Shown piece by piece: positions 16,391-22,872 of a stretch of DNA of 64,000 bases. Position 1 is the stretch's first letter; the number at the start of each line of letters is the position of its first letter. A model generated the notes under the pieces. That model worked only from the letters and a program-made list of their open reading frames with translations, was not told where the DNA came from and searched no databases. Made by a program: the position numbers and the translations under genes. The DNA is taken from the NCBI GenBank assembly GCA_040387475.1, contig JAZKDT010000017.1, positions 1 through 64,000 on the forward strand. Direction: 5' to 3'. This stretch comes from UBA4416 sp040387475 (lineage in GTDB: Bacteria > Bacteroidota > Bacteroidia > B-17B0 > Aurantibacillaceae).

Positions 16391-17599
16391 ATGACCGAAT
16401 CGCAGGAGCAACAGTTACAGGTAAAGCAAAAATTTAAGGATCTTAAATGTTGTGTACTTGTTCCTACCTATAATAATGCAACAACGATAGAAAGTGTCAT
16501 TCAAACTACTTTGGAGTATTGCGATCATGTTATCATTGTAAACGATGGCTGTACGGATAACACGGCGGATATTCTTAAAAAATACCCTCAGTTAATTGTG
16601 GTAACGCATCCGGTTAATCTTGGAAAAGGAATGGGATTACGCAACGGATTTAAGAAAGCAGTAGAAGCCGGATTTGATTATGTGATCAGCATTGATAGTG
16701 ATGGCCAGCATTACCCAAAAGATTTTATTCTTTTTTTAGATAAGATCGAAAAAGAACCGGGAAGCCTGATCATTGGCGCCCGTAATATGACCGTTGAAAA
16801 TGTGCCCAACAAAAGTACGTTTGGAAACAAATTCAGTAATTTTTGGTTTTGGGCCGAAACAGGAATTACCTTACCGGATACACAAAGCGGTTATCGTTTG
16901 TATCCTGTTCAGCGCTTAAAAAAGATCTGGTTGTTTACCACCAAGTTTGAATTGGAAATTGAAGTCATTGTAAAAGCTGCATGGCGGGGAATTCCGGTTG
17001 TTTCGGTTCCCGTGAGTGTATATTATGCACCGGCCGGAGAAAGGGTTTCCCATTTTATACCCGGCAGAGACAGTACACGCATCAGTTTTTTAAATACCTA
17101 CCTGGTTATTCTGGCTGCCTTGTTTTGGCGACCGGTAATGCTGGTGCGTAAAATGAACCTGCGCAATTTTAAGAAAGTGTGGAAAGAAGAAGTAGTTGCG
17201 GCGCATGAAAGTGCTGAGAAAAAAGCACTGTCGGTTGGTGTGGGTTTATTTTTTGGCATTGTTCCTATTTGGGGATTTCAGTTTGCGTTAGCCATTTTTG
17301 CTGCCGTATTTTTCAAACTCAATAAAATTATTGTGGGATTGACCGCCCAAATTTCGGTTCCGCCCATGATTCCCATTGTGCTATATGCCAGCGTAAAAAC
17401 GGGTGAATACGTCATGGGGCAAAAAGTAGATCTTGACCTCGACAAATTATTGACAATAGAAACATTGAAAAATTTAGGAGTGTATTACGTAGGCGCTACA
17501 GTTCTTTCGGTTGTTTTAGGGATAGTGGGATTTTTAGTGACCTGGATCTTATTGAAAGTTTTCAGGTATAAACCAAGTGCACATGATCCCAACTCCTAA
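16391..17599 (+). CDS. Family 2 glycosyltransferase fused to DUF2062 membrane domain
   Basis: A 402-aa protein. Residues about 18-245 are a dolichol-phosphate-mannose-synthase-like GT-A domain: VLVPTYNNATTIE, VNDGCTDNT (50-58) and the metal-binding DSD at 102-104, then QSGYRLYP and the acceptor-side FELEIEV. Residues about 265-390 are DUF2062, with two or three membrane helices including GLFFGIVPIWGFQFALAIF. Such fusions are common in Bacteroidota and probably make polyprenyl-linked sugars or glycosylated lipids at the inner membrane; the donor is not deducible. The ORF is open upstream to 16019, but that part is antisense to the DUF4421-like gene and lacks conserved residues, so I start at 16391. 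The 3' end overlaps the next gene by 17 bp, suggesting cotranscription. Confidence 0.9.
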   Translation: MTESQEQQLQVKQKFKDLKCCVLVPTYNNATTIESVIQTTLEYCDHVIIVNDGCTDNTADILKKYPQLIVVTHPVNLGKGMGLRNGFKKAVEAGFDYVISIDSDGQHYPKDFILFLDKIEKEPGSLIIGARNMTVENVPNKSTFGNKFSNFWFWAETGITLPDTQSGYRLYPVQRLKKIWLFTTKFELEIEVIVKAAWRGIPVVSVPVSVYYAPAGERVSHFIPGRDSTRISFLNTYLVILAALFWRPVMLVRKMNLRNFKKVWKEEVVAAHESAEKKALSVGVGLFFGIVPIWGFQFALAIFAAVFFKLNKIIVGLTAQISVPPMIPIVLYASVKTGEYVMGQKVDLDLDKLLTIETLKNLGVYYVGATVLSVVLGIVGFLVTWILLKVFRYKPSAHDPNS

Positions 17600-18167
17600 C
17601 CGCTATTTTATTATCAATAAGCCATATAAAATGGTGTCGCAGTTTGTTAGCCCAGATAAGGTTAATTTACTGGGAGATATTGATTTTGAATGGCCCGAAG
17701 GAACTCACGCCATAGGGCGATTGGATAATAACTCTGAAGGTTTATTGATTTTAACCACGAACAAGCGCGTCACTAAATTATTATTTGAAAGTGATACACC
17801 TCACAAACGAACATATTTAGTGCATGTAGAAAAAGTGGTGAATGCTGAACGTTTACATCAGTTGCAAACCGGTATTACCATCCGGGTAAAAGGCGGTGGG
17901 TACTACACAACGTCGCCCTGCGAAGTAGAAATAGTTGAAAAGCCAAAAGATCTCCCTAAGCGGGCTCATGAATTCAGAGAAGACTTGCCGAGCTCCTGGT
18001 TAACCATTACGTTAACGGAAGGTAAGTATCACCAGATCCGAAAAATGGTGTCATCGGTTTACCATCATTGCAAACGATTAATCAGAGTGTCGATTGAAGA
18101 TTTAGAGCTGGGCGATCTGCAGCCCGGATGCGTGAAGGAAATTGATCAGGAAACTAAAGATCGATAA
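17583..18167 (+). CDS. rRNA/tRNA pseudouridine synthase, RsuA/RluE-like
   Basis: A 194-aa enzyme that isomerises uridine to pseudouridine in RNA. It has the RsuA-family motif I (FIINKPYKMVSQ), motif II GRLDNNSEGLLILTT with catalytic D48, and the C-terminal HQIRKMVSSVYHHCKRLIR. It has no N-terminal S4 domain, as in RluE, whose usual length is about 180-220 aa. The target base cannot be read from sequence; by analogy with RluE it would be 23S rRNA. The ATG at 17583 is preferred over the GTG two codons earlier. It overlaps the glycosyltransferase gene by 17 bp. Confidence 0.88.
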   Translation: MIPTPNRYFIINKPYKMVSQFVSPDKVNLLGDIDFEWPEGTHAIGRLDNNSEGLLILTTNKRVTKLLFESDTPHKRTYLVHVEKVVNAERLHQLQTGITIRVKGGGYYTTSPCEVEIVEKPKDLPKRAHEFREDLPSSWLTITLTEGKYHQIRKMVSSVYHHCKRLIRVSIEDLELGDLQPGCVKEIDQETKDR

Positions 18168-18208
18168 CTGGAGGGATGATGTAACCGCAAATGAGTCTGA
18201 ATAAAAGC

Positions 18209-18234
18209 TTGTCAGTTCGAGCGAAGTCGAGAAC
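18209..18234. repeat. Short palindromic intergenic repeat
   Basis: TTGTCAGTTCGAGCGAAGTC followed by GAGAAC contains an imperfect inverted repeat around GCGAAG (TTCGA/TCGAgaA). The motif GTCAGTTCGAGCGnAGTCGA is, to my knowledge, a frequent dispersed element in Bacteroidota genomes. It lies between two convergent genes, downstream of the pseudouridine synthase. Its start resembles the TGTCACTTCGAG end of copies A and B. Confidence 0.6.
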
Positions 18235-18273
18235 AATATAAGCATCGTAACCTTGCCCGCCGTAACAGGAAAT

Positions 18274-18828
18274 TTATTTACTTTTCAAAAATTTATTCAA
18301 TGCAGCAATGATCTTCGATGCTTCTTCATCATCTAATTGCATTCCAAATCTGGTTACTTTTGATTGACAGGTAAATTCAATGCGCTCGCCGCCTTTCACC
18401 CAAAACGTTTGACTAAAGGTATCAGCAATGCTTCCATTAGTTAAGGGAACCAGACTGAACTCAGAAGCCAAATTCTGATCGAATTCCTTTACTTTTCCCC
18501 GGCCATTAATGTCTTGCTGGTATAAGACTTTGCCGTTTTTGATCCACAGTTTTTCTTTTCCAAAACGTTTCCACATGTATACGCGAATGATCTTGAATTC
18601 AAAATAAGCCCAAAATGCCAGCCACACAATCAACATCATTTTTGCTTTGTCCTGTGTTAACGTAAAATAATTTGCCATCACAATAACACCGCTAATGCTC
18701 CAGGCAAGTAACCAAAGGAACATCCAGTTAACTTTCTTTTTATCGTCGGTTGGTAAAATGACCAGACTAAAAACATTTTCCTTAATTAAGACAGAACTAC
18801 GGGGGCTGATAACCTGAATATTATTCAT
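18274..18828 (-). CDS. Membrane protein of unknown function, PH-like C-terminus
   Basis: A 184-aa protein with two membrane helices (about 35-53 and 63-80). A soluble C-terminal part of about 95 residues may fold like a bacterial PH domain (EKLWIKNGKVLYQQDINGRG ... KGGERIEFTCQSKVTRFGMQLDDEEASKIIAALNKFL). No enzyme motif is visible. It overlaps the comB-like gene by one base (TAATG arrangement at 18828), so the two are almost certainly translated from one mRNA. Function is unknown. Confidence 0.7.
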   Translation of the reverse strand: MNNIQVISPRSSVLIKENVFSLVILPTDDKKKVNWMFLWLLAWSISGVIVMANYFTLTQDKAKMMLIVWLAFWAYFEFKIIRVYMWKRFGKEKLWIKNGKVLYQQDINGRGKVKEFDQNLASEFSLVPLTNGSIADTFSQTFWVKGGERIEFTCQSKVTRFGMQLDDEEASKIIAALNKFLKSK

Positions 18829-19538
18829 TATAGCTTTACTAAATATTTACCTTCCATGATGGGTATAACAGGGCATTGGTTGGGTGTTAAGCAATATTTA
18901 ATGTCGCGCTCCAGATCTAGTTTAGCTAAACGGTTACGGTGTGATGAGTTTGATAAAAAACCATACAGATCGTCTTTAGCAAGATCGTATAAATGTTTGG
19001 AAGCGATAGCTGAATCGCATGTTACTTCACAAGATACATCTGCGGTTGATAATTTTGAAACAATAGCTCCGGCAAAAACGGTATCTTCTAAATTAAATTT
19101 ATTTTTCCATCCTGCACACACCAATACCACATCTTTTTTTTGCGCTGCTAAATACTCACATAATACGTCGAGGTTTAAGAAACTGCCGATCACTATTTTT
19201 GAAGCTTTACGACTGGCTTCAATAGCCTGCGTGCCATTTGTAGTCGAAATAGCAATGATCTTACCCTTTACTTTATTGTTCATATAACCAAACGGACTAT
19301 TGCCCAGTTCAAAGCCTTCGATCATTTCGCCGTTACGTTCTGCGGCTGCTAAATAACCGTTGGTTTGATATTCTTTTGCTTCCTCAACAGTAGCCACCGG
19401 AATCATTTTACTTACGCCGTTGTAAAAAGCAGTTACAATAGCTGAAGTGGCCCTGAAAACATCTATTACAACCACGATTGAATCATCTTTATGAAAAAGA
19501 GGGTAGGCCTGTGGCGTATAACAAACTTCTATGTTCAT
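18828..19538 (-). CDS. comB: 2-phosphosulfolactate phosphatase-like protein (ComB family)
   Basis: A 236-aa protein of the ComB family, about the usual length of 230-250 aa. ComB hydrolyses 2-phosphosulfolactate to 3-sulfolactate. Typical motifs are VVIDVFRATSAIVTAF (start), AAERNGEMIEGFELGNSP, ISTTNGTQAI and FNLEDTVFAGAIV. In methanogens this serves coenzyme M synthesis. In Bacteroidota the same family probably serves sulfolactate or sulfonolipid metabolism or an undetermined phosphatase role; no other sulfonate gene is in this window. It is first in a two-gene unit with the membrane protein at 18274. Confidence 0.85.
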   Translation of the reverse strand: MNIEVCYTPQAYPLFHKDDSIVVVIDVFRATSAIVTAFYNGVSKMIPVATVEEAKEYQTNGYLAAAERNGEMIEGFELGNSPFGYMNNKVKGKIIAISTTNGTQAIEASRKASKIVIGSFLNLDVLCEYLAAQKKDVVLVCAGWKNKFNLEDTVFAGAIVSKLSTADVSCEVTCDSAIASKHLYDLAKDDLYGFLSNSSHRNRLAKLDLERDIKYCLTPNQCPVIPIMEGKYLVKL

Positions 19539-19618
19539 TTTGTTCAGATTAAAGATGAATGATACAAGATTTAGGACGTCGATATCATGAGTCTTTAATC
19601 TTGTATCTTTTGTCTAAG

Positions 19619-20701
19619 TTATTTTTTTAAAAATGGTATTTTACACACTTTTGCTTTAATCGCTTTATCACGGATCATCACAAAAATTTCCGTGTCAGCT
19701 TTAGCAAAATCTTTATTCACATAGCCCATACCAATGGCTTTGTTTAAAGTAGGTGACTGAGTTCCTGAGGTTACTTTACCAATCACAGTTCCGTTTGCAT
19801 CAGCGATCTCATAATCATGACGGGGAATTCCCCGATCGATCATTTCAAAGCCCACTAATTTTTTAGTAATACCTTCGGTTTTATGCTTCTCGATAGCAGT
19901 ACGGTTTGTGAAATCTTTGGTAAATTTCGTGATCCATCCTAAACCTGCTTCAATGGGTGATGTTGTATCATCAATGTCGTTGCCATATAAACAGAAGCCC
20001 ATTTCCAGTCGTAATGTATCACGTGCCCCTAAGCCAATTGGTTTGATGCCAAATTCTTTTCCGGCTTCAAAAATGGCATCCCATATTTTTTCGGCATCTT
20101 CGTTTTTAAAATAAATCTCAAAACCACCCGCGCCTGTGTAACCTGTGTTAGATATAACAACATTATCAATGCCATTGAATTTTCCTTTGGCAAAAGAGTA
20201 GTAAGGAATGTCCGCTAACTTTACATCGGTTAATTTTTGTAAGGTATCCATCGCTTTCGGGCCTTGTATCGCTAACAAAGATGTCTCTTCTGAAATATTT
20301 TTCATATCAACACCATCTGTGTTGAATTGAGAAATCCAGTTCCAGTCTTTATCAATGTTGGAAGCATTCACTACCAACATGTATGTTTTTTCATCAATGC
20401 GGTAAACGATCAGATCATCCACGATACCGCCATCGTTATTTGGTAAACAAGAATATTGTGCTTTCCCATCGGTTAAAACAGAAGCATCGTTCGTGGTTAC
20501 TCTCTGAATCAGATCAAGGGCTTTATCGCCTTTCAAAATGAATTCACCCATGTGGCTTACATCAAATACACCAACGGCATTTCTTACGGTTGCATGTTCA
20601 TCGTTTAATCCGCTGTAAGATACAGGCATGTTGTAACCTGCAAACGGAACCATTTTAGCTCCTAAAGAAGTATGTTTTTGAGTAAGTGCTGTGTTTTTCA
20701 T
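19619..20701 (-). CDS. gcvT: Aminomethyltransferase, glycine cleavage T protein
   Basis: A 360-aa full-length GcvT. It transfers the methylene group from aminomethyl-lipoyl H-protein to tetrahydrofolate, releasing ammonia. The N-terminal LGAKMVPFAGYNMPVSY, GVFDVSHMGEF, the folate-site region GYTGAGGFEIYF, and GLGARDTLRLEMGFCLYGNDID are all present. The other gcv genes are not adjacent, which is common in Bacteroidota. The start is eight bases downstream of a 44-codon ORF that follows the glycosyltransferase gene, so it may be the last gene of that operon. No glycine riboswitch is visible. Confidence 0.95.
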   Translation of the reverse strand: MKNTALTQKHTSLGAKMVPFAGYNMPVSYSGLNDEHATVRNAVGVFDVSHMGEFILKGDKALDLIQRVTTNDASVLTDGKAQYSCLPNNDGGIVDDLIVYRIDEKTYMLVVNASNIDKDWNWISQFNTDGVDMKNISEETSLLAIQGPKAMDTLQKLTDVKLADIPYYSFAKGKFNGIDNVVISNTGYTGAGGFEIYFKNEDAEKIWDAIFEAGKEFGIKPIGLGARDTLRLEMGFCLYGNDIDDTTSPIEAGLGWITKFTKDFTNRTAIEKHKTEGITKKLVGFEMIDRGIPRHDYEIADANGTVIGKVTSGTQSPTLNKAIGMGYVNKDFAKADTEIFVMIRDKAIKAKVCKIPFLKK

Positions 20702-20709
20702 AAATGATT

Positions 20710-20844
20710 TTATTTTTGTTCTGGATGAATAATAATTTTAGATTGTGATAGCATCTTTTGAATACGAACTAAACGAATAAAATCCTTATATCGTTTCACG
20801 TATACGTCATTTGGAGTTGTATCTTTTTTGACCTCAGAATCCAT
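20710..20844 (-). CDS. 44-aa basic small protein between glycosyltransferase and gcvT
   Basis: A complete ORF (start MDSEVKKDTTPNDVYVK, then a basic stretch KRYKDFIRLVRIQKMLSQSK) with no membrane segment. It fits the gap exactly: the start is eight bases after the glycosyltransferase stop and the stop is eight bases before the gcvT start, all on the minus strand. Charged, helix-prone residues and this tight packing argue that it is a real translated gene rather than chance. I do not recognise it. It may have a regulatory or translational-coupling role. Confidence 0.5.
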   Translation of the reverse strand: MDSEVKKDTTPNDVYVKRYKDFIRLVRIQKMLSQSKIIIHPEQK

Positions 20845-20852
20845 GGCCAAAT

Positions 20853-21935
20853 TTACTCTTTTATCAGAGAATTCAAAACCTCTAAATAGCGATGTTTATG
20901 AGCATTTACCGAGTAGTTTTTAACCACCGTTTCACGCCCTGCGCTGCCAATTTGTTCTCTCAACTGATGGTTTTCGATCAATTGTGAAAGACTATCTATC
21001 CATTGCTGCTCAGTTTCCGCTAAATAACCATTTACCCCGTGCTGTATAATATCTTTGTTAACGCCCACCGGCGACATAACCGTGGCAATGCCACAGGCCA
21101 TATACGATAAGCCTTTTAAACCACATTTGCCCTGTGCCCATTGATCGTCGGGCAAGGTCATGATGCCAATATCAAAACAATTTAAATCGGCCACTTCCGA
21201 AGCTGCGCTCCAGGATTTACTTACCACCGCTATTTCGGAATGCGCATAAGCTGCTTGACCTATGACATGGATCTCCAACTTGTTTGGGTATTTTGCAATT
21301 AATTTTTTTAAAAAGGGAATAGAGTTCTCAAAGTGCTTGATCGTGCTGATACTCCCGCTCCAGCCGATAACAACTTTGTCTTTATTCCTTAATTCGGTAG
21401 CCGGCTTATGAAAGTCAGTATCAATGGTTGTGGGAATAATGACTGTGTTTTGGTTGAATTCTTTGGCGTAACTGGCTAAATAATTATTTCCGGCAATAAC
21501 AATGTGAGCGTGGGCAATATTGATGTTTGTTTTATCCGGATTTTTCAGGAACTCAAATTTTTTATTTTCCGGTGAGGTATCGAGTAACCAGATACTGTCG
21601 TCGAAATCAAAAATTACTTTACCGCGTTTATAAAATTGTTTTTCAAAAAAGGATGAGCCTAAGAGCAAAGCTTCCCGTTGAATAAAAATGACATCAAATT
21701 GTTTGGCTCGTCGCAAATCATTTAAGCGGATAAATAAGGATTTAAAAAGAATCCAGGCTTTCTGAAGGTAGTTTCCGGGATGATAAAATATTCTGTCATC
21801 TTTTTCGGTGATGATCTCAGAAAGTTCCCAATCAAAACCATTCGCTTTAAAAAAAGGAAGATATTGCTCGAAACGGTAACGCTGACTCGGCGAGCGATTT
21901 AAACGATGATCAGCTATGATGAGGATTTTAGGCAA
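20853..21935 (-). CDS. GT4-type glycosyltransferase
   Basis: A 360-aa GT-B fold glycosyltransferase. The N-terminal domain begins KILIIADHRLNRSPSQRYRFE and contains FDFDDSIWLLD. The C-terminal nucleotide-sugar domain shows VVIGWSGSISTIKHFE, a long stretch with GIMTLPDDQWAQGKCGLKGLSYMACGIATVMSPVG (the E-x7-E region is replaced by K...G-L-K) and the terminal helix. It is probably involved in cell-surface glycan or glycolipid synthesis; the donor and acceptor are unknown. It follows the 307-aa exported protein by six bases, in an operon with the GH18 protein upstream and the 44-aa ORF and gcvT downstream. Confidence 0.85.
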   Translation of the reverse strand: MPKILIIADHRLNRSPSQRYRFEQYLPFFKANGFDWELSEIITEKDDRIFYHPGNYLQKAWILFKSLFIRLNDLRRAKQFDVIFIQREALLLGSSFFEKQFYKRGKVIFDFDDSIWLLDTSPENKKFEFLKNPDKTNINIAHAHIVIAGNNYLASYAKEFNQNTVIIPTTIDTDFHKPATELRNKDKVVIGWSGSISTIKHFENSIPFLKKLIAKYPNKLEIHVIGQAAYAHSEIAVVSKSWSAASEVADLNCFDIGIMTLPDDQWAQGKCGLKGLSYMACGIATVMSPVGVNKDIIQHGVNGYLAETEQQWIDSLSQLIENHQLREQIGSAGRETVVKNYSVNAHKHRYLEVLNSLIKE

Positions 21936-21941
21936 ACCTTT

Positions 21942-22865
21942 TTAATTAATTGTAGGAATAAAAAATACAATTCCTGCTTTAAGAACAGGCGGCTCAATAT
22001 AGGCATTTTTTAAAAAGCTATTCAAACTGTATTCAGCTTGAATGCCAAAATATTTATAGCCAATCCGCAAGATGGCGGAAAAATCATTGTAGGTATGAAT
22101 ATGATTCGTACTTATTTTAGTGTCGGAATCAAATAAGCGCACTTGCTTAAAAACCAGGGGAAAATTATATATAACGCCAATATCTATTTTTAATCCATCT
22201 GTATTTTGATATTTGTTATTAAAAAAAGTAAAATGGTTTATCAAGCCTAGATTAAGAACTGTAGAAGCGTAGTGTTTGTTTACGCTTTGCTGGCCTATAT
22301 AGGAAGCAGTGTCGTTATTAAAATATGTATAAGCGTATTGAACGCCAAATTTAATACCCGGTGAATAAAACTTAAAAGGAAAATAGATGTTCATCCCTAT
22401 TTCGCCTGACGTTATATGGTTTTTATTTATTTTTTTGCTTTCATAAAAATTATTATTTCCATATAATATATTGATCGTTAGCTCGCTCCTTGCAGGAGCC
22501 TTCATAGTGTCTGATGGAAATTTGTATTTGAAGCTATTAAAATCAAAATTATAGTTATTAATAATTTTTTTCTGAACTATAATATGGTTAAACGTAGCAA
22601 AGGGAACAGAATCTGCTTTAATTATCAGTATATATTCGCCTTCGTCAATCGAGTCTATTAGCCATTGTGTTTCTGCGCCTTCATTAAAATATCTTTTATA
22701 ACAGCTGTCATTTTTAAAAAGTGCGTATTCAACAGTTTTATGTTCTAATAGCTTATAACCACTTTCGTAGTCCATAAATATGGAGAGCCCGCCTTTATTC
22801 TGGCTTATTGAAATATTCCAAATGAGTAAAAAGAAAAAAAGATAATTCTTTTTATTGAATGCCAT
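21942..22865 (-). CDS. Exported protein of unknown function, probably outer-membrane beta-barrel
   Basis: A 307-aa protein with a signal peptide (about 1-21, NYLFFFLLIWNISIS). Residues about 25-110 are a carboxypeptidase-regulatory-like or Ig-like beta region (YILIIKADSVPFATFNHIIV). The rest shows alternating amphipathic strands (INIYFPFKFYSPGIKFGVQYAYTYF...), consistent with an outer-membrane beta-barrel. I do not recognise the family. It sits seven bases after the GH18 gene and six before the glycosyltransferase, clearly cotranscribed. AT-rich codon use differs a little from the neighbours. Confidence 0.65.
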   Translation of the reverse strand: MAFNKKNYLFFFLLIWNISISQNKGGLSIFMDYESGYKLLEHKTVEYALFKNDSCYKRYFNEGAETQWLIDSIDEGEYILIIKADSVPFATFNHIIVQKKIINNYNFDFNSFKYKFPSDTMKAPARSELTINILYGNNNFYESKKINKNHITSGEIGMNIYFPFKFYSPGIKFGVQYAYTYFNNDTASYIGQQSVNKHYASTVLNLGLINHFTFFNNKYQNTDGLKIDIGVIYNFPLVFKQVRLFDSDTKISTNHIHTYNDFSAILRIGYKYFGIQAEYSLNSFLKNAYIEPPVLKAGIVFFIPTIN

Positions 22866-22872
22866 AAAAATG

